Below, piece by piece: positions 33,042-45,473 of a DNA stretch of 64,000 nucleotides; position 1 is the stretch's first letter, and the number at the start of each line of letters is the position of its first letter. The stretch is from Dipteronia dyeriana (lineage: Eukaryota; Streptophyta; Magnoliopsida; Sapindales; Sapindaceae): NCBI GenBank assembly GCA_032871835.1, contig CM065296.1, positions 112,788,146 through 112,852,145 on the forward strand. Direction: 5' to 3'. The translations under genes were made by a program, and so were the position numbers. The notes below the pieces were generated by a model. The model saw only the letters and a program-made list of their open reading frames with translations, was not told where the DNA came from and ran no database searches.

Positions 33042-34380
33042 TATGCTCTATTGTTCTACTAAGGCAATAATTTCCCTTATAATCTTTACGTTGTTTGAAC
33101 ATAAATAATTTTGATATTTTTTTTATAAACAATCGTAAGCATGTCTGTTTATATTTTTACACATTTTATTATACAAATGACAGATTAATTTTGATCAATG
33201 AAGATGATTCGTGTCCATGGTTTACGATTGATAAACTTGCTATTATTTGATCTTTTGGTGGGATAAATGGCAGGATAAACCCCACATGTGGGCTCTCTTT
33301 TCTATTTGTTGTTCCTGAAAATATAGTCCTTAATTCATAACACACCATTAAAGTCAAACTTTTTGTTTATAGTTCTTACTTTTGAAGTTTAATTCTCTTG
33401 GATATTTTAGATTCTACCTAGACCAGCACTCTATTGGTAAATATGTCGTCTTAAGGTATTTATTGAGATTTTCATCTTGTAGGTAATTTCTTCTTGGAAT
33501 TTGAGTGATTTTCCTCGTAACCTTTTCAAACCTAGTTGGATTAAAATTTGTTGTGTATCATCTTATAGGATTTTTTATTGGTAAAACGCACACTTAAATG
33601 ATTTGAATAATTTATTAAGCCCTCTTACAGATTTACAAATTTACTAGTGCAGAAATTTACATTATTAAATATATATTTATTAATCAAATATATTATTTGG
33701 AATATAAAAAATATACAAAGATTAAATATTTTATTTGACATCATTAATCATTATTCAAGTTTTGATTTTTTAAAATAACTATATAATTTTGATAAGAAAC
33801 TATATAATCAAGAAATAATGATAAGAAACTTAAAATCAATGATTTTTATTAAATTAATATATGTTCTTTATTGTTATAATTAATAAATTTTATTAATTTA
33901 CCAATAATTTGGATGGACTTCAACCCCATAATTGAATGTAAATTTTTATGACTCTCACATATAAAAAATATATAATTAATCATGTTAGTAAATCATTATA
34001 CAATAAGAATTATTATTCTTTTTTTCTATTTTTGTTTTAGGATAACAGCAATAATAATAATAAAAATAACAATAATTTTAATATTAATGTTACGATTTAT
34101 TTATTTTTTTGGCTTTTATTAGTGAAATAATAATCTACTACTTATGTTTCATTTAACTATGTTTGTTTGAAGATTTTAGAGGAGGACACCTTGATCTTTT
34201 CAATTGTTTTGAAAACGTTCACGAATTCTTTTTTTCTTTTTCTTTTTTATTAGAATTCATGGGAAAAAAGATGATGAAACATAAGAAAAATTATTTCTTA
34301 AATTAGTTTTATGACATTTCAAATATTTATTCCTGTTTTATATTAAGAGAGTTATAATTCTTTAAATTTCTACATGTTTA
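33042..34380. other. AT-rich intergenic DNA
   Basis: No gene seen. It includes an AT-rich stretch (33640-34150) with AATAAT runs near 34050, then leads into the tandem array. Confidence 0.5.
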
Positions 34381-36225
34381 TTAAACAAGTCAAAAGTTTA
34401 GTAGAATATAAACCTTGTTCAACCTACATTGAAATTGTTTAACACTAACTTGTTCATTAAACAAGTTTAATGTTTAGAGAAACGTTAAACTCGTTCAACC
34501 TACATTAAACTTGTTTATGAATGTATATGTTGACTTGTTCACCGAACAAGTTTAACGTTTAGGGGAACATGAACGAGTTTAAAGTTTAGAGGAACATTAA
34601 ACTCGTTCAATATACGTTGCATTAAGGTATACGTTGACTTGTTCACTGTACAAGTTTAACATTTAGAGGAACGTTAAACTCGTTCAACCTGTGTTAAACT
34701 TGTTCATGAATATATATGTTGACTTGTTCACTAAATGAGTTTAATGTTGATAGGAACCTTAAATTCGTTCAACCTACGTTGAACTTGTTCATGAAGGTTT
34801 ACGTTAACTTGTTTAATGAATAAGTTTAACGTTGAGAGGAACATTAAACTCGTTCAACATACGTTAAACTTGTTCATGAAGACTTACGGTGACTTGTTCA
34901 CCGAACAAGTTTAACATTAATATGAATGTTAAACTCGTTCAACCTATGTTGAACATTTTCATGAAGGTTTAAGTTAACTTGTTCATTGAACAAGTTTAAC
35001 GTTGAGATGAACGTTAAACTTGTTCATGAAGATTTACATTGACTTGTTCATTGAACAAGTTTAACTTTAATATGAACGTTAAACTCTTTCAACTTACGTT
35101 GAACTTGTTCATAAAGATTTATGTTGACTATTTATTAACGTTAAACTTGTTCAACCTACATTGAACTTGTTCATGAAGATTTACGTTTACTTGTTCACTA
35201 AACAAGTTTAACGTTGATATTAACGTTAAACCTATTCAACCTACATTGAACTTGTTCAAGAAGGTTTATGTTAACTTGTTCACCGAACAAGTTTAACGTT
35301 AAGCTAACCGTTAAACTCGTTCATGAAGGTTTACCTTGACTTGTTCATGAAGGTTGATGTTGACTTGTTCACTGAACATGTTTAACGTTGAGAGGACCAT
35401 TAAACTCGTTCAAACTCGTTCATGAAGGTTTACGTTGACTTGTTCATAAAGGTTTACGTTGACTTGTTCATAAAGGTTTACGTTAACTTGTTCACTGAAC
35501 AAGTTTAACGTTGAGATAAACGTTAAACTCATTCAGTGAACAAGTTAATGTAAACCTTTATGAACAAGTTCAATGTCTCGTTCAACCTATGCTGACTTGT
35601 TCATGAATGTTTACGTTAACTTGTTCACTGAACAAGTTTAACATTATCATATAAACGTTAAACTCGTTCAACCTACGATGAACTTGTTCATGGAGATTTA
35701 CGTTACGACTTGCTTACTGAACAAGTTTATCGTTCAGATGAACGTTAAACTCATTCAACGTAGTTAAACTCGTTTAACCTATGTTGAACTTGTTCATGAA
35801 GATTTACATTGACTTGTTCAATGAACGAGTTTAACGTTTCGATGAGCATTAAACTTGTTCAATCTACGTTGAACTTGTTCATGAAGATTTACGTTGACCT
35901 ATTCACTGAACAATTTTAACATTGATATTAAAGTTAAACGTGTTCAACCTACATTGAACTTGTTCATGAAGGTTTACGTTAACTTGTTTACTGAACAAGT
36001 TTAACATGATTAGATAAATGTTAAATTTGTTCAATTTAAGTTGAACTTGTTCATAAATATTTACGTTGATTTGTTCACTGAACAAGTTTAACGTTCAGTT
36101 GAATGTTAAACTCGTTAAACCTATATTGAACTTGTTCATATAAATTTACATTGACTTGTTCAATGAACGAGTTTAATGTTTGGATGAAGTTAAACTTGTT
36201 CAATCTACGTTGAACTCGTACTTAA
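34381..36225. repeat. Satellite-like array of about 85-bp units
   Basis: About 21-22 diverged units, most 84-86 bp, some 76-110 bp. A typical unit contains CGTTAAACTCGTTCAACC, ACGTTGAACTTGTTCATGAA, GGTTTACGTTGACTTGTTCA and CTGAACAAGTTTAACGTTGA. Two dyads recur: GTTCAAC facing GTTGAAC, and CTTGTTC facing GAACAAG. It is unlike any element around it. No coding meaning is evident. Confidence 0.9.
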
Positions 36226-36800
36226 AATTCAAATTTTCAAACAAAAAATTTTATTTTTTTAATTGATATAATAAAATTTATAATTTTCATATATTTTAAA
36301 AGAATTTTTCCTTAATTGTTTTATAAAAAAATAACTTTTTATTAATTAATATATAATATAATTATATTATATTATTAATAGATATAATATAATGTATTAA
36401 TATATATATATACATATTGTAGCAACCAATTGCTTGTTTGTACTCTGGCCTAGTCCTACTTACTATTATAACCTAGAGAACTGACTGGGATAAACAGGCA
36501 TCTTGCATTTCCATTAAGAAGGTATCTTGCATTTCCATTTAGCTAGCTTTTAAAACAGATTACATATTTGTTGGTGCTAATATTAGAAGCGTCTGTTAAT
36601 GATATGCATGTAGCAATTGCTGGTAGACGTGTTGTTGGTTTTATGTGCACATGTTATTCGGTGGTGAATAATTTACCATGGTTGTTGTCTCCATGTCCAC
36701 CCTAGCTCTTGCGTCTAAGAGCCACCCTTCTTGGAAAGGTATAGGTTGTACAACCATTCATGAGCCCACATAATGTTGTGGGTGAAAGCAATTATCTGTT
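36226..36800 (+). other. AT-rich DNA, then orphan P450 upstream flank
   Basis: 36226-36420 is AT-rich. From about 36590 the sequence matches 47865-48060 (GGTGGTGAATAATTT, TGTCCACCCTAGCTC, CCCTTCTTGGAAAGG), which is the upstream region of the P450 wreck. The two are tandem duplicates separated by a large insertion. Confidence 0.7.
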
Positions 36801-37407
36801 TTTTACTAATTATTCATTTTGTACTGGATTGGTCCCTATATTTTTAAAAACTACTCAATTTCATCCTTACATGAGTCAACTGTTAGTCAAATTAAACTAT
36901 TTTAAGGATATTTTTATCTTTAAACAATAGTATGACACGTGTCAACACATAAATAAATAGAAATAAATAAATAAATTTAAATGTGCAGATGGACCTCCAC
37001 CGTTCATCTTATTCAAATGGACAGTAGAGATCTAATATGGATCTCCATCTAGTAAAAAGAAATTGGAAAAAAAAAAAGAAACAACACAATTAAGCTTAAG
37101 ATTTTTTTTTTATTAGGTGTAGACCCAAATTGGATCTCCACCTAATCAAAAAAAAAAAATTGAAACTTAAAAGAACAAAATTCATCTTCTGTTGATCTCC
37201 AAAAAACAAATCATTAAAAATCAAAGACCAAACCCACTGATGATCTCCAACAAAAATGAAACCTAAACCAGTAAACAACGGATTCAATCATCTCTCACTC
37301 TTTTCTTAAACCTAAAACCAAATACCGAAATCATTCAAAATCCATCTCTAACTCTCTCTCTCTCACTCTCTTTCTCGATCTCTCTCTAATTTATCGATCT
37401 CTCTCTG

Positions 37408-38938
37408 TGAAATTCCCTAGAAAGTGTGTGTCTATAACCTAGAGGGGGGGTGAATAGGTTTTAATTCGATAGATTACCAATTTTATGAATTAATCAATAT
37501 TAACAATTCTACCACATTCTACTTAAATGTTCAAATAAAAGACAATAAACATTAAATAATAACAACACGCAATATATACATGGAAACCCTCCAAATGGGA
37601 AAAACCACGGGCTGTTTAGAGCGTCATCCTTGATCCATAAAATCCATTATTGAGTAAAAGTTTACAACCTAGGTTGACCTCTCATCTAACCCTCCAGTTA
37701 TTAACCCTTTCACTCTACCCAACGGGCCTTAATAGTGATTTTGGATCCCTAGTCTTGTGCACTAACCACTTAGCCACAAGCAAACTCAACAATGAAGAGA
37801 TAATGGCAACCTAAGTGAATATGCAAGAATATTCAAAATGAAAAAATCCTAGGTCAAGACATTCATGCTTATCTAGGATTAATAATGACAATTAAAACAA
37901 ATCCTAGATATCAATGTTCTAAATACAATGGCAAGAAGGATTAGCTAGAATGGTAAAATCGTCCTAAATGCTAGCTATCACAAATTAATGCATCTCAACC
38001 AACAATCAATTACACAAGCATGTCATAAAAGCATTCTAACATACAATCAAGCAATTTTTTAAGCAATAAATACTAAAACCCTAGGTATACATGTCTAAGA
38101 AATGACACCATAAAGATTAGAACATGTAGAGAATACCTAGATGTGCACAAACAAGAAACCCATGCTTGAAAGATGCTTGATACTTTGGATTTTAAGGGTG
38201 GTTGAGTAAAAATAACTTCTTGGAGCTTCTCTCACTAAAAACCTTTGTTTCTCTCTCAAAAATAGGTTGGGAAGCTATAAAAAATGAATTGGGAGAAGAT
38301 GATATATTTATATGAATCCCAAAGTGATGCTACGTCATTTTGGCAAAAACAGGCCAAAAGACCCAATGTGCGCTGGTCGAGTAGCGTACGACTAGCGACA
38401 ACTCACTGGACAAGTTGCGCTGGTGAAGTGCGCATGACGACCAGTGCATCACCAGCGACAACTCTCTGGACAAGTTACGCTGGTGAGGTGCGCATGACGA
38501 CCAGCTCACTACCAGCGATAATTCTCAGGATAAGTTGCGTTAGTGTTGGCGCTGGTGAGGGCGCTACTCTAGTGGCACACAACTCACCCCCTTCATACAC
38601 ACACACAAAACATGTAAGAGACTTGAGGTGAAGGGAATGCATCCTAATGCCTAATATGACATGACATTTTAATCACAAGATGCAATCAATTTAAACAAGC
38701 AAGAGATAACAACATTAGGCACACAATCAATACAATTAAGCATACATGCAAAGTGACCAAGAACATGCATGAGAGTGAGTGTGTGCACTAAATCTCTTCA
38801 ATGAAGTTAAAGCAAGTGATTATACCTTTGAAGCTTTAACAAGGACTTGAGCAATGAAGACCTAAACTACCCCTTACATATTGAACTCAAACTGTGGTTG
38901 TCAACGAAATGAGCCAATCAAAAACCGAGGAACTTACA
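37408..38938 (-). repeat. 3' LTR of the SIRE-like Copia
   Basis: TGAAATTCCCTAG to AACTTACA, 1531 bp. Includes tandem subrepeats at 38360-38570. Confidence 0.9.
38360..38570. repeat. GCGCTGGT subrepeats in the SIRE-like LTR
   Basis: Three units of about 66 bp with GCGCTGGTGAGGTGCGCATG, ACGACCAGC and CTCTGGACAAGTTGC. The matching block in the other LTR is 46430-46650. Related words (GCGCTGGTCGAGTAGCGCAC) fill the same place in the LTRs of the pol-less relative. They are GC-rich islands in AT-rich LTRs and possibly regulatory. Confidence 0.75.
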
Positions 38939-40200
38939 ATCTCCCCATTTGGCTATTTCGTGACAAAACCACTCACTCACAAGGTATCCTCACAGCAATA
39001 AACAAGAGGCCAACAAAAGAAAACATTCTATATTACAAGAGATACCTAAAGCTAAATCTTCAAATCTTTCATCTCCTGAAGAATGATCACCCATGCAAAA
39101 CAAAGAACTACACTTTCCAAGTCAAGTGCATGAGAGGGATCAAGAAAAATAGGCACAAGTTCAATTTGCATGAAATAGAAACAAGAAACAAGTAACATGC
39201 AATCAACAATGCACAAAGCAAGAACTCCCCATAGATAAGTCAACTCCCTCACAATAGGCCAATCTTTCCTTAAAACATGCCATGATTGTGCCAATCTTCC
39301 CTTAAAACATGTCAATATCAACTCCTTCTAAATCCAACACTACTCCCCATTTTGTCACAACATAGGCAAATGAGTATTCCTCAACCGGAACGTTTTTAGC
39401 AAAGAGAGATATTTGCAATAAAAATGTATACTCATATACAACAACTTTATGCAAGATAATTAAGAGAGAGAGAAATTCAAGGAAGTTTTATTGAGTTGAA
39501 TATGTGCGAAAGATTTGCCTTGAGTGAAATACATGCAACATCAACTTCCAAAAGCATGGTATTTGGCAAAAGAAAATAGCACATGAGGTTCCAAGAGAAG
39601 TCAAACCAATTTTCACCAAGTTGACAATTGAAAACAAGATATAGGTCAACCAAAAACAAAAAAGTAACTATCAAACTTTACAAGTTGAACAAGACATGAG
39701 CGCCTATTGCGCCATATTAGATTTTTCCAGGCAAGATGCCTGTATGATAGTTGCCTTGTTCAATAAGTAAAGAGAGGGAGACTATTGGATTGTGAAATCC
39801 TTGAAATGGATACAATATCCTTATTGAATGAAGTCTCAAAAGACACTTGCACACAAATTTGCAATCATTTTGTAAGCATTCAATAAATTCATCATGCATA
39901 ACACTTTAAGCATGTCATGATCAAGTTTTCACAAACATGGAGATAAACTTTGGGTCAATCAAATGTACTTCTCAAACAAGTTTCCTATTCCAAAAATACA
40001 TGTTTGAACACAAATGAGACATGCATTTCAAATAAGGCAAAAACGCACTTGTTGAATAAAAGGACATATAATAAGATATGTAACCAAGATACTCAAGCAA
40101 TTAATTAAAGAGCATAAAATTGAACAATTATTTGCTTATTAAAATGCAAGTTCACTCTCTTTGCTTGAGCTCCCCATATGGGGTCAACCACCAAAACCCA
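38939..40200 (-). other. SIRE-like element, region between pol and 3' LTR
   Basis: No gene seen; SIRE elements often carry an env-like ORF here, but none is detectable. Starts with the purine tract AGCCAAATGGGGAGAT (minus strand). Confidence 0.65.
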
Positions 40201-41844
40201 TCAATGCATATGACAAATCCCAATAGACCGACTAAGAGATTTAAACTTAGTTGAATCTAATGGTTTAGTAAACAAATCCGCTAATTGATCATTTGTGCCC
40301 ACATGCTCAAGTGCAATGCATTTGCTCTCAACTAGCTCTCTAATGAAATGATGTCTAATGTCAATATGCTTAGTTCTAGAATGTTGGACAGGATTTTTTG
40401 AAATATTGATGGCATTCATATTATCACAATAGAGGGTTAGAGTACCTTGCTCAAAGCCATAATCCACAAGCATTTGCTTCATCCAAAGGAGTTGTGTGCA
40501 AGCACTCCCAGCTGCTATGTACTCTGCCTCGGTTGTGGATAATGAGATGGAATTTTGCTTCTTGCAAAACCATGACACAAGATTGTTCCCTAGGAAGAAG
40601 CAACCGCCCGATGTACTATTCCTATCATCACAATTACCTGCCCAATCTGCATCACTAAAGCCAACTAAACTAGCATTAGTGTCAAAAGAGTACCATATCC
40701 CATAGTCGGATGTCCCATTCGCATAACGAATGATTCTCTTCACAGATGAGAGATGGGATTCCTTAGGATTTGCTTGGTACCTAGCATACACACCAACACT
40801 AAAAGCTATATCGGGCCTACTAGCAGTCAAGTATAGCAAGCTCCCTATCATGCCACAATATAGACTTTGATCCACACCTTTTCCACTAGCATCCTTGCTA
40901 AGTTTCAAAGTAGTACTCATTGGTGTGTCACAATGCTTAGCATTCTCAAGAGCAAACTTCTTCACTAGGTTCTTTGCATACTTAGCTTGGGATACGAAGA
41001 TCACATCATGCATTTGCTTGATTTGCAAGCCTAGGAAGTAATTGAGTTCACCAACCATGCTCATTTCAAACTCATGAGTCATGACATCAACAAATTGTTG
41101 AACTTTCAAGTTGTTGGTAGAACCAAAAATGATGTCATCGATATAAATTTGAGCTATGAATAGCTCAACCTTAGTGCACTTGATGAACAATGTCTTGTCA
41201 ACACTACCTCTAGAATAGCCATTGTCAACAAGATAAAGAGTGAGGCGTTCATACCAAGCCCTCGGTACTTGTTTCAACCCATATAGCGCCTTCTTGAGGT
41301 AATAAACATGATTGGGGTGGTGAGGATCCCCAAACCCCTTAGGTTGCTCAACAAACACTTCCTCTTATAAAAAACCATTGAGGAAGGCACTCTTAAATTT
41401 ATGAACACACGATATGGATAAGGGAAACCTAATGGACTCTAAACGAGCAACGGGAGCAAAAGTCTCCTCAAAATCGATACCCTCAATTTGAGAGTATCCT
41501 TGTGCAACAAGTCTAGTTTTGTTTTGTACAATGTTGCCATTCTCATCTAATTTATTCCTATAGACCCACTTGGTGCCTATCACATTAGTGTTCTTAGGCC
41601 TAGGAACTAGAGTCCAAACCTCATTCCTTTCAAATTGATTCAACTCTTTTTGCATAGCAAGGACCCAAAACTCATCACTTAAAGCTTCATCAACCTTTTT
41701 GGGTTCAAGTTGAGAGGTGTAGCAAGTGTAACTAATTTGATTTGCTAATTGATGTCTAGTTCTCACACCTTCATTTACATTTCCAAGAATGTCACTCTTG
41801 TTCTGGAGACGTCTAACCCAATGAGCGGGTTCCTTAGAGTCCAA
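40201..41844 (-). pseudogene. SIRE-like RT and RNase H, nearly intact
   Basis: 41844-41365 holds the RT start ([43 protein letters not shown]). 41358-40201 is a 385-codon open frame: VEQPKGFGDPHHPNHVYYLK, YGLKQVPRAWYERL, QIYIDDIIFGS with the YxDD box, SLLYLTASRPDIAFSV, then RNase H (DADWAGNCDD, TTEAEYIAAG, LYCDNMNAINISKNPV, SRTKHIDIRHHFI) to a natural end. Lesions: HKFK joins SAFLNG directly, so the segment with the motif A Asp (MDVK) is deleted, and a TAA lies just before EEVFVEQ. Without motif A the RT cannot polymerise. Confidence 0.9.
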
Positions 41845-41874
41845 AGTAGGATCTCTATCAAGAGATTGAGTGAC

Positions 41875-43500
41875 CTATTTGTCAAGCTTAGATTTTTCAT
41901 CACTAGAACTCTCATCAATCCTCACCAAGGGAGTATCATCAATCACACTAATCTCCTCATCATGGTTACTAACCTTAAGCCTATAATCATCTATGACCAC
42001 ATTAGATGATTCCATAACACTTCTTGTCTTCAAATTAAAAACTCTATAGGCCTTACTATTTAGGGCATAACCAATGAAAATCCCCTCATCACTCTTAGCA
42101 TCAAACTTGCCAAGTTGATCACGGTCATTTAGAATGTAGCACTTGCTTCCAAATGAGTGGAAGTAGCTAACATTTGGCTTCCCACCCTTTAACAATTCAT
42201 AGGAGGTTTGCCTAGTCTCGGGCTTAAGAAAAACCCTATTGCCTATATAACAATCCGTATTGACAGCTTCAGCCCAAAGATTCCTAGGCACATTGTTGCT
42301 ATGCAACATCACACGGGCCATCTCTTGGAGGACTCTATTCTTCCACTCTACTATCCCATTTTGTTGAGGAGTTTGAGGGGCTGAGAACTCATGGGAAATG
42401 CCAAGACTATCACAAAATTTTTCAAAACAAACATTTTCAAATTCTCTACCATGATCACTCTTAATTCTCTTAATGCATTTTATGTGAGAATTCTTTTCAT
42501 TTTGAATTTTAGTGTAAAGAATTTTAAATGTTTCAAATATTTCAGATTTTTCTCTAAGGAAGTAAGTCCAAGTAAATCTAGAAAAATCATCCACACACAT
42601 AAAAATGTACCTCTTGCCACCGAGACTCTCGGTTTGCATGGGACCCATAAGGTCCATATGAAGAAACTCTAAAGGCTCCTTGGTGGCAAGGTACTTGCCC
42701 TTATTGTGCATACTCTTAGTTTGCTTTCCTTCTTGACAAGGTCCATAAACTCCCTCAATCCTACTTCCAAACTTAGGAATGCATCTCACAACTTTCAACC
42801 TCTCAAGAACTTTCAAGTCTTTGAAATTCATATGGCTTAACCTTTGATGCCACAATTCAATTTGATCACAACTAGACAAATTGCAAGAGATGCCATTAGA
42901 ATCAAGACAATAACAATTGTCACTTGATCTTTTGCCTTTCAAAAGCACTTGACCATCTTTTCTTAGAATAGAGCAATCAACTTTTCCAAACAAAACCGAA
43001 AGCCCTTCATCACTTAAGTGTGATATGCTAATGAGGTTGGCTTGCAAGCCATCTACATAAAGAGCATTAGGCAAGGAGGGAAAACCGGGGATGGTAAGGT
43101 TTCCTTTTTCTAGAATTTTCTTACGTGACCCATCACCAAAGGTGACAAATCCACCATCCTCCATCACAAGAGTTTCAAATAAATTCTTGTTTTTGGTCAT
43201 GTGCCTAGAACATCCACTATCAAGGTACCAAGTGTTAGAGGCTTTCGCCTTTAACGCCACTTGGTCCACGTGGCTAACATACTCATTTGTCCTAATCCAC
43301 CTAGTAGCAACATTGTCATTTCTAGGAGCCTTGGGTTCATTGGCTCTAAACTTCCTAGGTGCATGCATTTTGGCTCTTCTAAGCATATTATTCTCAATCA
43401 TGCTTTCAAAACGACACAACTTAATGAATTTAAAATAGTTCGGCCTTATGTGACATTCAACACCACAATAATGAAAAATGGGGGTAAAATAAGAATTCAT
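41875..43500 (-). pseudogene. SIRE-like protease and integrase, open frame
   Basis: A 541-codon open frame. It begins with the second gag knuckle (CGVECHIRPNYFK, last Cys replaced by Tyr), then the protease site WYLDSGCSRHMT, the zinc region WHQRLSHMNFKDL with YGPCQEGKQ (first Cys of the C-x2-C pair is Tyr), and the integrase catalytic residues in HMDLMGPM, RIKSDHGREFEN and QQNGIVEWKNR. It ends at a TAG before the RT part. D, D and E are present, but the zinc-binding Cys loss suggests decay. Confidence 0.88.
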
Positions 43501-43509
43501 ACCATATCT

Positions 43510-45333
43510 TTATGCGAGCATGGAAGACTTCTCTTTCCTTTGAGTTGTCCTTTGGTGTTGAGCCGAATCTCTTTTTTGAAACATCCTTTGTGGTTGAACC
43601 ATATTAGCTTCTCTTCTTGGTTGTGGGTGAAAACTTCTTTGTTGAATTTGAGGGCTCCTTGGAAGTTGAGGTCTTGTATCATGTGTTCTAGCTCTTGATG
43701 GATGAGCTTTTGCTTGAGAATTTGTTTGAGCCTTCATTTGAGCTTGCTTTGAAGATTCTCCAACTTTATTAGATCTCATTTGTTGGTGTGAACTTTGAGT
43801 CTCTTTAACCTCTTGACTTTTGACAAAGATGGTCTTCTTCAAGGATATGGCATCCTTGCCTTTCACATATCCTAGGCATGTTTTATCACTAGGACTCTTC
43901 CCACACGATAGTATCTTGTCAAGTCTCTCGGTTCCGGATGTCATCTTGGCAACCAATTCTTTTGCTTCCTCAAGCTCAATCTTCAAGTTTTATTCACTCT
44001 TCTTAGTGATCACAAGATCCAATTTTAAACTCTCCTCTAACTCTTTTCCACTCTTTACTTTCTCACTCAAGTGAGTAATCTTGAGAGTCAAATCAAGATT
44101 CTTCTTTTTCAACTCTTGAACCTTCTTCTTCTTTTTCAATCTAGACTTTTCAAAAAACTTCATGAAGTCTACATAGTCCATTTCCTCATCAATCTCAAAT
44201 CTAGAGTTAAAAGATGTACTCTCATCACTAGAGTCATCTACTTATTCCTTATCACTTACAACTTCCTTACCATTATGAGATGTTGTGAAGGCAATGAAGT
44301 TTGTAACTCTATCTTCATCATCCGAAGATTCTTCTTTCTCTTCTAAGTCTTCACTATCACTCCAAGTGGCCGCCATCACCTTCCCATTTTTCTTTTTCTT
44401 CAAATTTGCACATTCTGGAGCAATATGACCAAAACCACTGCATCCATAGCATTGAATGCCCTTCTTGGAGTCACTTTCTTAAAACTTTTCAATATTCTTG
44501 AAAGGAGTTTTCTTCTTCACTTCCTTTCCCTTTGACCTAAAACCTTTCCTCTCAAACTTCATGAATTTCTTGAATCTTTTAACCATGAAGGCCATTTCTT
44601 CATCTGAGTCTTCCTCCTTTTCTTCTACCTTAGTGGTCTTCAAGGCAATACTCTTTTGCTTCTTCGGAGGTGTGGGTGAGGTGTTCCATCTAGACTCATA
44701 AGTAAGAAGTCTTTCAATGACTTCACTCGGCTTCATATTCTTGTACTCATTATTCTCTTCAAGTGCCGTCACTTTTGATTCGAACCTTGACGGAAGTGAC
44801 CTCATAATTTTTTGCTTGGCTCTCCTATCAGAATAGGGGTTACCAAGTAGATGGCTTTGGTTGACAATATCCATCAACTTCACTTGGAATTCATTGAAGC
44901 ACTTATGCTCATATATCCTAATCATCTTAAATTGCATTTGAAGGACTTGGAGCTTTGAGTCCTTGACTACCTCGGTTCCCTCATGTGCCGTTTGAAGAAT
45001 GTCTCAAGCCTCCTTTGCAATCCTAGTGTTTTGGATCAACTTGTATTGATTATCGTCCACGACACATAGGATGGCATGCATAGCCTTGTTGTTCCACTTG
45101 GATGCTTCAAACTCTTGAGTATTCCAGCTAGACTTGGGCTTGGGAGCTTCTACACCATCGTCGGTGATCAATGTTGGAGGAGTATAACCGTCTTCAATAG
45201 CCATCCAAGCACGGTAATCTATTTAGAAAAGATAGGCTTCCATCTTGCCCTTCCAAGTAACGTAATTCATCCCATTGAGCAAAGAGGGTCTTATGCTTGA
45301 GACTCCCTCGTTACTATTTCCGTTTCCACTCAT
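43510..45333 (-). pseudogene. SIRE-like gag remnant
   Basis: Starts at ATG 45333 (MSGNGNSNEGVSS), with an in-frame TAA near 45224 within the WKGKMEAYLF segment. 44937-44479 has NQSHLLGNPYSDRRAKQKIM and RSLPSRFESKVTALEE. The knuckle CYGCSGFGHIAPEC near 44440 is complete (CX2CX4HX4C). 44181-43990 and 43986-43510 encode a Lys/Glu-rich coiled coil and a Gln-rich tail. At least four stops interrupt the gene. The long gag with coiled coil is a SIRE trait. Confidence 0.85.
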
Positions 45334-45460
45334 TGTGTTTGAGGGTAATGAATGATATAAAGATGCAAATGAAATGCAACACACAAAAATACAAACAACC
45401 AAAATGCACTAGGTAAGACACACACAATGCACGCATCACCTAAGTATATCTAGGCACCGG

Positions 45461-45472
45461 CTCTGATACCAA
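45461..45472 (-). other. Primer binding site of the SIRE-like Copia
   Basis: Minus strand TTGGTATCAGAG, complementary to the 3' end of initiator tRNA-Met, directly next to the 5' LTR. Confidence 0.88.
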
Positions 45473-45473
45473 T

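Noticed and set aside
34381..36225. Regular repeats that could suggest a CRISPR array
   Set aside because: The units are contiguous and diverged with no unique spacers, no cas genes, and the DNA is clearly plant nuclear.
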